Of a stretch of DNA of 42,134 nucleotides, positions 27,010 through 37,206 are shown one piece after another. Positions within the stretch are counted from its first letter, which is position 1; each line of letters opens with the position of its first letter. Where the stretch lies: assembly GCA_018813295.1 (NCBI GenBank), contig JAHJBZ010000075.1, forward strand, positions 1 through 42,134. The letters are read 5' to 3'. The notes under the pieces were generated by a model. It was not told where the DNA came from. It made no database searches and saw only the letters and a list, made by a program, of their open reading frames with translations. The position numbers were made by a program, and so were the translations under genes. Source of the stretch: Patescibacteria group bacterium. GTDB taxonomy: Bacteria; Patescibacteriota; Gracilibacteria; UM-FILTER-43-11.

Positions 27010-28257
27010 TTAACCAATATTTTGCCAATAACAATCTAAACAATAAACAATATGTGGGTTGTCTGGCGAATAAGTTGTAATAAGAGGATTTTTGCATCCC
27101 CCACATTCCCTTTTATACATTTTACGTTCATTTCTTAGATCGATCCTTTGTTCAGCTCTGCAATTTGGACAATAAATTGGAAGTATAATATCCATTTTTT
27201 TATAAAAACCAATCTCGTCTTCGGTAATTTCAAAATTATCTCCACATAAAGTACAACTGCGACCCAATTGATCGTCAGACACACTAACAACATCTCTATC
27301 TAGATCTTTAAAAAGAAGATCGTAGAGTGCATAAATACCTTTTTCTCTCAAAATATCGATAATTTCTTTTGTTGTCTTTTTATAAAAATCCTCATCTACT
27401 TTTTGATTTAAAATATAATATCCATCTTCTTTGCTCTTTATATAATGACAACCAAAAAGATTCTTGGATTCAAAACAATTAGTGCAATATTGACTATCTT
27501 TTAAATTCCCACACCAATATAAATGCTTACAATTAAAGAGGTAGTGGGAGTAAGCTATGTCATAACATAAATCCATACCAGTAGGAATTGGACCACAATC
27601 CCAACTGTCTTTTGTACCCATATCCAAATTAGCCTGATAAATATAACCGCTATCCTCTGTGTGGCGGGTATCAAAACATCTATAACAATTTTTACTATGA
27701 TAAATATAATCACCAGTACAGTTTTGGGTATCGAATTGATGAACAAATTTACGAGGAATTTCTCTCTTTAATACTTCTAATTTTTTATCAATTTCCTCTA
27801 AAATTTTTGGATTGGAGAAATCTAAAGTTTCCAAAGCTTTTTCATAATCTTCCTGTGAATGTTTTTTATTGAATATGTAATACTCTTTATCCCTAAGCCC
27901 AACACATCCGATGCAATGCTTACATCTTCTCAAATCATATGAAAAATGAATATCCTCGCAGTTCACGGAATCTTGGCAGTAATTAGAGTCATAACAATTA
28001 TTACAATCAACACATTCATAACAAAGTTCACACTGCTCACAAAAAGCGCAATCGGTGCAGTTGGTAAGTGCACGACTATCTTCACAATAATAAGCATCAC
28101 GACAATTACCGGAGTTAAAACACATGTAAGAATCTTTGGATACAGTAATAATGTCTCCATAATCACAATTTTCACTCCCCCTAGACCAAGAACCACACTG
28201 AGGTGATTTCAAATACAAATCCCGAAAATCCTGTATGAAGTTTTCTGAATTAATCAA
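27010..28257 (-). CDS. N-terminally truncated Cys-rich family member
   Basis: 415 aa, apparent TTG start right after an in-frame TAG (28261-28263); has B, B' and C-terminal module with all four Cys pairs (CTLC, CPNC, CGGC, CLDC) but no N-terminal module. Confidence 0.75.
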   Translation of the reverse strand: MINSENFIQDFRDLYLKSPQCGSWSRGSENCDYGDIITVSKDSYMCFNSGNCRDAYYCEDSRALTNCTDCAFCEQCELCYECVDCNNCYDSNYCQDSVNCEDIHFSYDLRRCKHCIGCVGLRDKEYYIFNKKHSQEDYEKALETLDFSNPKILEEIDKKLEVLKREIPRKFVHQFDTQNCTGDYIYHSKNCYRCFDTRHTEDSGYIYQANLDMGTKDSWDCGPIPTGMDLCYDIAYSHYLFNCKHLYWCGNLKDSQYCTNCFESKNLFGCHYIKSKEDGYYILNQKVDEDFYKKTTKEIIDILREKGIYALYDLLFKDLDRDVVSVSDDQLGRSCTLCGDNFEITEDEIGFYKKMDIILPIYCPNCRAEQRIDLRNERKMYKRECGGCKNPLITTYSPDNPHIVYCLDCYWQNIG

Positions 28258-28305
28258 AATCTAAAATCGTAAATCGCTAATCATAAATCTTAAATCAAAA
28301 GGTGG

Positions 28306-28380
28306 TGGTGGCCCCGACAGGAATCGAACCTGTATCTAAGCCTTAGGAGTGCCTTATTCTATCCGTTGAACTACGGGGTC
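28306..28380 (-). tRNA. tRNA, probably Arg (anticodon CCT), CCA encoded
   Basis: GACCCCG-TA-GTTCAACGGATAGAAT-A-AGGCA-CTCCTAA-GGCTT-AGAT-ACAGGTTCGATTCCTGT-CGGGGCC-A-CCA; T-arm perfect; A:C mismatch in acceptor, weak anticodon stem. Confidence 0.8.
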
Positions 28381-28477
28381 ATGTTCAATTTACAATTTAC
28401 ATTTTTCAATTTACAAAAGAAACCCAAATCTTCTAAAAAACCGGAAAATTTTTAAATTGTAAATTTAAAATTGTAAA

Positions 28478-29119
28478 TTAGTTTGCTGACTCTAAGACGA
28501 CAACCTTTGAGTTATCCTCAGGAAGCTCACTCTTTTTAACAACAAAAGAATCAACCGGCTCAGTATTCTTTGCAGCCATAACGGACAAAAACTCCTCAAG
28601 ACTTGCAAGGTTACGATTACTTCCCTCGGTGTGGTATGTCATTGGAATAATAATGCGAGGTTCTATTTGCTCAATAATCTCTTTTGCCTTTTTAGCATCA
28701 ACGGATTCAGTTTTACCAGCAGGAACAAATAAAACATCAACATCCCCTACTTGTTCTAATTGCTCAGGAGTAAGCTTTGTTCCCTGTGCTCCCAAATGAC
28801 AAAAACGAATACCATTGAAGTTGATTGTAAAAATAACATTCTCAAGCTGCTCTTTGTCTTCTTTTGTATTATGGAAAGAATGAATACCTTTAAAATGAAC
28901 TCCTAAAGTCTCATACTCCCCTGGCCAATTAAGAACCATAGGGTTGCCATCAACTACATCTTTAGCACTATGAGCTTTGCTATCAAAACTAATAGTAACA
29001 ACATTTGCGGTTAATTTTGGCATTTTTAAACCAATGCTCTCATCGTACGGATCTGTAACAATTACAGTTTTTCCATCTTTAATAGAAAAGCAGGCATGGC
29101 CGTGGAACTTGATTTCCAT
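28478..29119 (-). CDS. MBL-fold (UlaG-like) metal-dependent hydrolase
   Basis: 213 aa; MEIKFHGHACFSIKDGKTVIVTDPYDESIG...NWPGEYE...DVLFVPAGKTESVDAKKAKEIIEQIEPRIIIPMTYHTEG. Confidence 0.8.
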   Translation of the reverse strand: MEIKFHGHACFSIKDGKTVIVTDPYDESIGLKMPKLTANVVTISFDSKAHSAKDVVDGNPMVLNWPGEYETLGVHFKGIHSFHNTKEDKEQLENVIFTINFNGIRFCHLGAQGTKLTPEQLEQVGDVDVLFVPAGKTESVDAKKAKEIIEQIEPRIIIPMTYHTEGSNRNLASLEEFLSVMAAKNTEPVDSFVVKKSELPEDNSKVVVLESAN

Positions 29120-29227
29120 AATTTTGTTTAAGTTAAAAGACCGAGAGATATTCTAGCACACTCTCTTGATAACTAAAAACAAATTCGTAACCCACTAGGA
29201 ACCAGGAACTAGACACTAGGCACAAAA

Positions 29228-30076
29228 TTATGCTCGAGCAATTTTTAACATTCTCCAACCAAGCAAACTAACAAAAGCAAGTGCTAAAGCAATAAGCAAT
29301 GATTCTTTAGGACCAGAATCAGGTGTGGTACTTACAGTAGAAAGCTGAGCACTATAATCTGCAGTAGTTGTAGCCGCAGCTAATTGTGCCTGATATTGAG
29401 CTGTATTTTGAAGTAAAGCTTCCTGCGGTGTAATTGTAACAGTGTGGGTATTAATACGATAACCGGTTGTTGTTTGGCCAAGAGTAGTAGTAGCTGCTGC
29501 GGCTGTATCACTTGCAGCGGGACGTAAATCCCCTTCGGATATCTCATCAGCAACTATTGCAGTAAGATCCTCCAGCGCTTCACCAGTTGCCTCACCTTGC
29601 TCTTTAAATTCAGCAATTTGCTGACTTAGTTCCTCAAGTAACTGACGATTTGCATCGAGTTCTGCTTCTAAGTCAGATGTACCTTCTTCGCCTTCACCAC
29701 CTTCTGTAACTACAGGTTCTATTTGGATGCTGACAGCCTCTGTTTCTGCTTCGACAACAACACCTTCCAAAGCATCTTCACCGGTATCTGTTTCTGCCGG
29801 AACTGTCTCAGTAGTATCGGTAACACCTTCATCAGCAATATCATCTGGAACTATATTAAGGCCTTCATACTGATCAAATAAATTCCCCTGCAAGAGCGAA
29901 GCCATTTGATTGGGGGCAACTAATGCAAATGTAAAAATTACTAAAACAACAAAACCGGCTCCCCAAAAGAGTTTATTTTTTACAGGACCTTGTTTTGATT
30001 TCTTTGGGGTTTTAGAAACCGGTGTATGAACAGTTTCTTCCGGAATAGTTACCCAATGTGATGATTTCTTAGCCAT
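29228..30076 (-). CDS. Membrane-anchored protein with acidic/coiled-coil ectodomain and C-terminal sorting-like tail
   Basis: N-terminal TM LFWGAGFVVLVIFTFALVAP; Glu-rich coiled-coil segment; C-terminal PDSGPKESLLIALALAFVSLLGWRMLKIARA. Confidence 0.6.
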   Translation of the reverse strand: MAKKSSHWVTIPEETVHTPVSKTPKKSKQGPVKNKLFWGAGFVVLVIFTFALVAPNQMASLLQGNLFDQYEGLNIVPDDIADEGVTDTTETVPAETDTGEDALEGVVVEAETEAVSIQIEPVVTEGGEGEEGTSDLEAELDANRQLLEELSQQIAEFKEQGEATGEALEDLTAIVADEISEGDLRPAASDTAAAATTTLGQTTTGYRINTHTVTITPQEALLQNTAQYQAQLAAATTTADYSAQLSTVSTTPDSGPKESLLIALALAFVSLLGWRMLKIARA

Positions 30077-30131
30077 TTTGTTTTTATTTAATTAATTTGA
30101 AATTTAAAAATTTGAAAATTTTGTTGTTTTG

Positions 30132-31193
30132 TTATTTCGTCGTTTCGTCGTAACGTCGTTTACGAAACATAAGTGTTCCGCCAAGTCCAACGGCAGAAAA
30201 AACAACCCATCCAACTAGCGGACCATTTTGCGGCTGTTCAGGAATAGCTGCAAGCAAGGCTGCCATTACATCCTCCCATGGAGAAGTTGAACTAAGCGGT
30301 TCATTAACAATTATTCCAACTTCATCAGAATAATCACTTTCTCGATTTATTTGATCATAAGCAGTAATTGCAAAATAATAAGTTTCACCGTTATTAAGGC
30401 CATCAATGCGATAGCTATTAACATTGGTTATTGTTCGACGTCTTGAATACTGGCCACTGGTCTTGCCATAATAAATATTATAACCCATTAATTCCGGTTC
30501 ATCTGATTCATCCCATTTTAAATCCACATAACCGGATCCTGTGTTTGCCCTCAGATTTTGAGGGCGCTCAAGATTTGCATAACCATTTCCTCCAATATCT
30601 ACTATAGTTACAATTGGTTCAGGTTCTGTTGTAGTTGTAATCGTTGCAGCTGAAGCACCACCATTTAATTGAACGGTAACTGAATCCGGTTTTTCGGAAA
30701 GGATATTAACCGGGAAACCATCTTCAATAATATTCACACTTGTATGGCCGAGTTCAGTAACCTGATAATCATGAGGACTGATAACAGTTGTCACAGGATT
30801 CTGAGTTTTAACTTTAAAGCGGACTGTGGCAACAGTAGTTTCAGCATCGGTTACACCACCGCTAATATTTGATCGGCCGATCTTGGCATATCCCTCGGTT
30901 GAACTGAAATTATCCTCACCGGGGGCAGACAATGTAAAAAGAGAATCATCAGTAGAAACACTAACTCCTTCTAGGGCATTGGTGTCGTATGTTAACCATG
31001 AGCGAACAGAAATAACGTTCTGCTGCCCTGGGTTTTTGAGTACAACATCAACATCAAACTCATCACCATAATTTGCTTGTGTAACAACTGACTGCAGTTC
31101 AAGCACAGCATCACCCTGCTGAGCAAAAGTAAACAAATTACTGGCAAATAACAAAGTTATTATTACTGTGATGATTAAAATATTTCTTTTCAT
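30132..31193 (-). CDS. Secreted/envelope protein with cohesin-like domain and fibronectin type III domain
   Basis: Signal peptide MKRNILIITVIITLLFASNLFTFAQ (ORF to 31217); cohesin-like DEFDVDVVLKNPGQQNVISVRSWLTYDTNALEGV...; FN3 PQNLRANTGSGYVDLKWDESDEPELMGYNIYYG...GETYYFAITAYD. Confidence 0.7.
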   Translation of the reverse strand: MKRNILIITVIITLLFASNLFTFAQQGDAVLELQSVVTQANYGDEFDVDVVLKNPGQQNVISVRSWLTYDTNALEGVSVSTDDSLFTLSAPGEDNFSSTEGYAKIGRSNISGGVTDAETTVATVRFKVKTQNPVTTVISPHDYQVTELGHTSVNIIEDGFPVNILSEKPDSVTVQLNGGASAATITTTTEPEPIVTIVDIGGNGYANLERPQNLRANTGSGYVDLKWDESDEPELMGYNIYYGKTSGQYSRRRTITNVNSYRIDGLNNGETYYFAITAYDQINRESDYSDEVGIIVNEPLSSTSPWEDVMAALLAAIPEQPQNGPLVGWVVFSAVGLGGTLMFRKRRYDETTK

Positions 31194-31240
31194 GATATTT
31201 CTAATTAGAAAATTCAAAATTCAAGATTCAAAATTAATTT

Positions 31241-31834
31241 TTAATTTTCTAATTTTGAATTTTGAATTATTAAAGCTGGACTCTCAGGCTTCTTAAGAAT
31301 GTTATAAGGAAAGCCATCAAGTATCATATTTACGGATGCATGACCCGTTAAATTTGTTTGATAATCATAGATATCAACCATTGTGGTTCCGTCTGCAATC
31401 AAATCAAAAACAACCTCTGCAACTGTAATGCTTTTGGCAACTACAGCTTCATTGGTCCCACGACCGATCATCACTAAGCCAAAAAATTCATCAAATGTAT
31501 TTTCATAAGGAGCCGAAAGCACAAAATCAGAATTGCTGAAATCTACACTCTTGCCCTCCAAAGCTTTTGGATTATAGGAAAGCCAGCTTTGCACTGAAGT
31601 AATTGGTTTTTCTTCCGGATTATCCAGCATAACTTTTACAGTTACCTGGTCACCCTCACGATCAGCAACAAGCACAAGATCTACTTCTTTAGTAACATCC
31701 TGAACTGCTTGTAGAGATCTGACGGCAGCATTATGAACCGATATCTCTTCTGATGAACGCTGAATACAACCAGAGAGAAAGCTCGAAAGTAAAATTATAA
31801 TAGCTGCTGCGATTAAGATTCTTGAAGTCTTCAT
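31241..31834 (-). CDS. Lipoprotein with cohesin-like domain
   Basis: Lipobox LSSFLSGC; DQVTVKVMLDNPEEKPITSVQSWLSYNPKALEGKSVDFSNSDFVLSAPYENTF...GHASVNMILDGFPYNIL parallels the neighbouring cohesin-like domain. Confidence 0.7.
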   Translation of the reverse strand: MKTSRILIAAAIIILLSSFLSGCIQRSSEEISVHNAAVRSLQAVQDVTKEVDLVLVADREGDQVTVKVMLDNPEEKPITSVQSWLSYNPKALEGKSVDFSNSDFVLSAPYENTFDEFFGLVMIGRGTNEAVVAKSITVAEVVFDLIADGTTMVDIYDYQTNLTGHASVNMILDGFPYNILKKPESPALIIQNSKLEN

Positions 31835-31899
31835 TTTGTTAAGTTTTTAAGATTTGAAAATTAAAATTTGTTTTAAAATTGTAAATTGTAAATTTAAAA

Positions 31900-34800
31900 T
31901 TATTCTATGGGTATATCCCCTCCGCTTGGTTCAGAAGTAGTAGGAACAGTCCCATCGGTATCTCCCTCATCATAATCATCAGTAGTATTTAGATAAGAAG
32001 TTCCATAAACAGCTGAGAACATAGTGAAATCTGTAAAGTCAACAACGCCATCTCCGTTCAAATCCGCCCGATTAGCTGTTGAGTAAGTTTGTAATAATTG
32101 AATATCAAGTGACACAAAATATTCGTACACACTTACGCTAGGAGCAGTGCCGTCATAAGAAGCAACATCTGAAATTCTCAAACGATATTTTTGACCTGAC
32201 TTCATAGTTTCAGTTCTTATCTGAAGAATGTTTGCTGCGCCTGCAAAATCAACACCGATAACCTTAAGTTCATCAGATGTTCCGCCGCTCTCATAAATCT
32301 CAAAATTATAATTAATACCGGCTGAATCTGCTGCAAGTAATGCCTGATCACCTGTTACAGGTGAAAGAGCTAAGCTTGAAGGAAGTAAATTATTTTCGAA
32401 TTCAACTTCAATCATATCCGTATCAACAGCGGTTACATAAAGAACATTCGGAGGATTACCAAGCTCCTCAAATCCGTAAAAATAGACTCTATTGGATGCG
32501 CCGGCAACAAGGGATACACCTACGGCATCATAAATATCACTGCTGCCCTCCAGAGCATAACTCTTATCCCCCTCTTGTTCTGCAGTAGTCAAAGTAACAA
32601 TAGTTCCGGCAGCATTAATTGTGGCACCGGTAATTGCTAAAGTTTGGCTTGTGTTATTTCGATCCATAATAGTAAATTCACTGCCATTTGATGAAATTGA
32701 GCCAGAGGAAATTTCCTCATTGAATAGAACTTCAACTGTTGTAGAACTTGTGGCTACAGCCGTTACTATTTCTGGTGGTGCCTGATCGTTGGTATAAGAA
32801 TCGCCATTATTTACATATATAGGTATATAGCCATAAGTTGTTTTCCCGGCCATATCAGTAGCAGCAATTTGTACTTCGTATGGCTCAGAGCTAGGTGTAG
32901 TTGACTGATTAATGGTCACACCGGAAAGAATAAACCATTGTCCTTCACTGCCCTCAGATACACTAGGTGTCATACAAACCAATGTATTTGAACCGGTTGG
33001 ACATGTGCCATTACCACTGGAAGATGAAGAACTGGATGAACCTCCAACTTCACTAAAATCAGAAGCATTGGATCCGACTTGCCCGACATTGCTTAAATTA
33101 ATTACAACTGAATCAAGGTCACCATCGTCATCCCGAACAAAAGCATATATAGTGATCGGTGTTTCACCATCGTTGATGGCTACTGTAGGTGTGGTATAAC
33201 CGCGATCTTCATGAATATAAGGCGGATCACCTATTGTATCTTCATTTGTTACATCTAACTGCATAATAAGGTTAGCTGAACCTCCGGTAGTATCGGTTGC
33301 CCTTATTTCAATTTCATGGATACCTGTCGGAGCAGTTGTAGGAACTGTTAGATTTTCAATAGAATACCAAGCACTTTCAGCTTCAGTACTAATATCAGGA
33401 TCTCTGGTTAAAGTTTTAGGGGAAATACCAAGGGTTCCAAAACTTGCTGAAACACTTGTAATATCACCTACCCCATCAGGATCAGTAACATACATATAAA
33501 GAGAAAATGCTGTAGTGGCATCATTTGGAACTGACCGACGAGGTGAAATATAGCTGCTGCTTGAACTGATTGACGGACCTGTAAGTTCAGTTGAAACATT
33601 AAGCGACAAAGTATCACTTGAGCTTTCACCAGTCGTATCCATTGCGGTAACACTGATTGTATACTGCCCGGAAGGAGTGGTATCCGGAACAGTAAATTCT
33701 TCTGATTGGAAGTATTGAGTTGTTAATTCATCTCCTGTTGCAGCTGCCTGTGAGATTGGGGTAAGAACCTGGAAACCGGCACCAACACTTCCCAGATCTG
33801 CTGTAACGGAAGAAATGCTGTCGATACCATCTGTATCGGATACCTGAGCGTAAATAACGGCTGGCGTTTGACCATCCGGAGGCAAAGAAAGCGGGCTGAC
33901 ATAAAGCTGATCAATTGTAGGAGCTTCACTTTGATAAATATCACTTGTAACAAGTAAACTGACAGTACCATAAGCTGTGTCATTGCCCTTGCGAACCTCA
34001 ACCGGAAGTTCATAAGGATCTGCCGAAGTAGGAACTGTTGCCGGCACAGTAAGTTCGTATGTATACCATTGACTGTTCGCAGGCTGAGTACCGTCATCCT
34101 CTTCCATTTCCTGTGTATTTGGCCCATCGAGCTGACTTAGATCAACTATAACAGTATCAATATTAGCAAGACCTACTGGATCTGTAACAAGAACCCACAA
34201 AGTAATGATGGTAACGCCATCATTTGGTACTTCGTATGGAATTGATTGAGATTCTTCGGAAACAATCTGCATAGGAATTGTAGGATCACTGACGACCAAT
34301 GCTGAAGTAATTTCGGTAGATTCATTTGCGGTATTAACTAAAGTAATATTATATATGCCAGCTGCAAAATCAGCAGGAATTAAAATGGTAAGCGAAGTAG
34401 CACTCTGGCTTACAATTGTTACCTCTTCATTGCCAACCTCAACAGTTTGAATTGTATCCAGGTTCTGACCGGTTAACACGATCTCCTGATCTTCATCATT
34501 AGCAACAACACTTGGATCAACATCGGTCACAGTTGGTTCAGGCAGTTCAAAGCCAAAGAAGTTAAGTACCCGAGCATTACCGAGCAAGAAACCGCTTGTA
34601 TCTTTTACTCCATCAAAAATTACAAAATAATTAGCACCGGGCTCCTGAAGACCAGTGGTTAATTCGTATAAACTGCCGCTGACTTGAGTGACATTAGTAA
34701 CATTTAATTCCACTTGGGTAAGCGGATCATCAAATTTAACAATATAGACATTAACCGGAGTCATTGTTGCAGAATCAACATCGGCAGAGAAATTTAGCTG

Positions 34801-37116
34801 GATAGATGTGCTGTCAGAAACATCAACGCTGGAAAGTGTAACTTCACTTGCCGCTGCAGCTGCTCCATAACCTCCAAAAGCAGTAACGCTCTTTCTAAGT
34901 GCATTAGCTCCTGTGTATGCATAAATAATATCACCTGTATCCTCTGCCGCATTTACATAGTAAACCTGGCCTGCAGTTAAAGCAGTAGTGGTTAAACATA
35001 CGGTCTGGAAATCAGGTTCAACTGAAACAGCGCTGACTGAAATGGAAGGCTCTACTGCAAAATCATTTATATCCACTGTGTCCTCATCAATATTCTCTGA
35101 AAATTCAACGCAAACTTCAGTAGCTGCAGTTGCCTCTGCACTATCTGCATCTAAATCCTGATCTATTACAAACTCTTTTATAACAATTGTATTATCGCTG
35201 GCATAATCATCGACTATTCGCAGAATATAATGAGTATTTGGCTCAAGAGGATCTGTAAATACAATCTTTAAATTACCATTAACAATGCTTACAGAATCAA
35301 TATCTTGTTCTGTAATATTTCCCTGAGACGCATATTCAAAAATAGCAATATTATCATTCGTAGGATCACCATCATTTGAATATTCCACATCGGTAAAATC
35401 ATAACTACCTGGTGCAATTTCTATAGTATCTTTAGCGGTTGGGGTAAGAGTACTTACCGTATTCGTTGCAAGATGACCATATCCCCAGAAAGTAACAGTT
35501 TTATAAGCTGTATCAACCGGCACGTTATAATTATTTAAAATATAACTGGCAGCTGAAACACTAAAGGCATAATTCAGATCCACATCAAACACGCCTCCAT
35601 CAACATCAGTTAAAGTAAGAGTTGTTCCGGAAATCACCGGGCTGAATTCAGAAGTGTTATTGATAACATGCGCAACAACATTTGAACCGGTTTCATAAAT
35701 ATGACCGTACATAGTTCCTGATCCATGTATTGCTTCATCAAAACTTATTTGCAGCACATAATCATTACCACTTTGAGAAACTGTAGCACCAATCATACGT
35801 GGCCCGTTTTTATTTCCGGTAAATGCAACCTTATCAATTCCTAAAGACCGGCCACTGGTGCTTAAAATAGAACTCGGTGAAACTGCACTTATTAAATAGG
35901 TATTCTTTTTAAGGAATTTTCCATCTATTGTAAGAGTGACTTCATTTCCGGAAACCGAATCCACGCTATTAATAGTAGGAACATCAAATTGGTCGGTAAT
36001 ATTTTCTAAAGTGAAGTCATTTTTAGTTACCGAAGCCGCCTGTATATTATCGGTAAATGTAATTGTGACTTCATTGTAACTATTGGTTGGCACTTCAGCG
36101 CTTTCCATACCGAAATCGCTAAGCACTCCAACAACTGCACCATAACCATAAAAAAGAACGCTGGCATGATTGGAGTCAACTGCACCTTGCGTATTACCCC
36201 TAACGGCTGAATCAGCAGTCATCACATATTGCTGACCAGGAGCTTGAGTATCAGTTGTTAAGACTACAGTCTTTTGGTCATAACCATGAACATTACCAAG
36301 TTCTACAGTATTAACTGTTAAACCAGGAATGTCATAATAAGAAGTATCACTATATTCATCCAAATAATCTGAAAATCTGACTACAACATGTGTATCATCT
36401 GTAGCCTCAGCATTCAGAACCTTAAGCTCATCCACACTCTCAACGGTAATAGTGCCAACCTGCATTGTTCCGATATTAACTTGGGTAATACCATTAAGTG
36501 CAGCTAAATTTTCTATTCCCAACTCAATCTCTTCACCAGTAGCAACTGATGGACTGATTTGAGTTGTTAATTTGAATAAAACAGGATGTGTCAGAGGATC
36601 AAGTGGGTTAATACCATAAGAAGCATCTATTTCAATTGGATCATCTAAAATAATTGTTACAACAAGTTCACCATTACCAGCATTAGCCATTTCAAAAGAA
36701 GCATTCTGGAATTCAGTATCTCCGTCAAAAAGAATAGGATTTGCACCAAAAATCAAAGCATCTATCGGTTCATAAGTTAAAGTAAATGTAATACTGTCAA
36801 ATTCAGGAAGCTCATCCATTGTTTTAATAGATATATTCCCCTCTTCACCCGGACCACCCTCATATGAAGGAATGTATAGCTTAGTAGCAGAAGGAGGAAC
36901 ACCCATCTCAGTAAGTTCAGCTCTGAAAAGTTGGGGGCTTAAATAGGTAAAAGCACCAACCACAATTGCAAGCACAGCAACACCAAGACCAATAAAGAGT
37001 TTATTTCTTTTCTTGGGTTGTTCCTGCATATTTTGTTGCAAGTTATTAGTTGTTTCGCTCTCTGTTGTCCCCCCAAGCGAACTTTGTGAGCCAAGGGGTA
37101 GATTTGTATTTTCCAT
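31900..37116 (-). CDS. Giant envelope protein with SbsA/Big-like and IPT/TIG-like repeats and C-terminal dockerin-like motif
   Basis: 1738 aa; N-terminal TM; IPT-like PTVTDVDPSVVANDEDQEIVLTGQNLDTIQTVEVGNEEVTIVSQSATSLTILIPADFAAGIYNITLVN; C-terminal RADLNGDGVVDFTDFTMFSAVYGTS. Confidence 0.75.
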   Translation of the reverse strand: MENTNLPLGSQSSLGGTTESETTNNLQQNMQEQPKKRNKLFIGLGVAVLAIVVGAFTYLSPQLFRAELTEMGVPPSATKLYIPSYEGGPGEEGNISIKTMDELPEFDSITFTLTYEPIDALIFGANPILFDGDTEFQNASFEMANAGNGELVVTIILDDPIEIDASYGINPLDPLTHPVLFKLTTQISPSVATGEEIELGIENLAALNGITQVNIGTMQVGTITVESVDELKVLNAEATDDTHVVVRFSDYLDEYSDTSYYDIPGLTVNTVELGNVHGYDQKTVVLTTDTQAPGQQYVMTADSAVRGNTQGAVDSNHASVLFYGYGAVVGVLSDFGMESAEVPTNSYNEVTITFTDNIQAASVTKNDFTLENITDQFDVPTINSVDSVSGNEVTLTIDGKFLKKNTYLISAVSPSSILSTSGRSLGIDKVAFTGNKNGPRMIGATVSQSGNDYVLQISFDEAIHGSGTMYGHIYETGSNVVAHVINNTSEFSPVISGTTLTLTDVDGGVFDVDLNYAFSVSAASYILNNYNVPVDTAYKTVTFWGYGHLATNTVSTLTPTAKDTIEIAPGSYDFTDVEYSNDGDPTNDNIAIFEYASQGNITEQDIDSVSIVNGNLKIVFTDPLEPNTHYILRIVDDYASDNTIVIKEFVIDQDLDADSAEATAATEVCVEFSENIDEDTVDINDFAVEPSISVSAVSVEPDFQTVCLTTTALTAGQVYYVNAAEDTGDIIYAYTGANALRKSVTAFGGYGAAAAASEVTLSSVDVSDSTSIQLNFSADVDSATMTPVNVYIVKFDDPLTQVELNVTNVTQVSGSLYELTTGLQEPGANYFVIFDGVKDTSGFLLGNARVLNFFGFELPEPTVTDVDPSVVANDEDQEIVLTGQNLDTIQTVEVGNEEVTIVSQSATSLTILIPADFAAGIYNITLVNTANESTEITSALVVSDPTIPMQIVSEESQSIPYEVPNDGVTIITLWVLVTDPVGLANIDTVIVDLSQLDGPNTQEMEEDDGTQPANSQWYTYELTVPATVPTSADPYELPVEVRKGNDTAYGTVSLLVTSDIYQSEAPTIDQLYVSPLSLPPDGQTPAVIYAQVSDTDGIDSISSVTADLGSVGAGFQVLTPISQAAATGDELTTQYFQSEEFTVPDTTPSGQYTISVTAMDTTGESSSDTLSLNVSTELTGPSISSSSSYISPRRSVPNDATTAFSLYMYVTDPDGVGDITSVSASFGTLGISPKTLTRDPDISTEAESAWYSIENLTVPTTAPTGIHEIEIRATDTTGGSANLIMQLDVTNEDTIGDPPYIHEDRGYTTPTVAINDGETPITIYAFVRDDDGDLDSVVINLSNVGQVGSNASDFSEVGGSSSSSSSSGNGTCPTGSNTLVCMTPSVSEGSEGQWFILSGVTINQSTTPSSEPYEVQIAATDMAGKTTYGYIPIYVNNGDSYTNDQAPPEIVTAVATSSTTVEVLFNEEISSGSISSNGSEFTIMDRNNTSQTLAITGATINAAGTIVTLTTAEQEGDKSYALEGSSDIYDAVGVSLVAGASNRVYFYGFEELGNPPNVLYVTAVDTDMIEVEFENNLLPSSLALSPVTGDQALLAADSAGINYNFEIYESGGTSDELKVIGVDFAGAANILQIRTETMKSGQKYRLRISDVASYDGTAPSVSVYEYFVSLDIQLLQTYSTANRADLNGDGVVDFTDFTMFSAVYGTSYLNTTDDYDEGDTDGTVPTTSEPSGGDIPIE

Positions 37117-37206
37117 TTCTTTAGGTTTTAATTTTGTTTTTTAGAATTTGAGTTTATTTAGAATTTAGATTTTTAAGCTTAAGACTTAAGACTTAAAACT
37201 TAAGAC

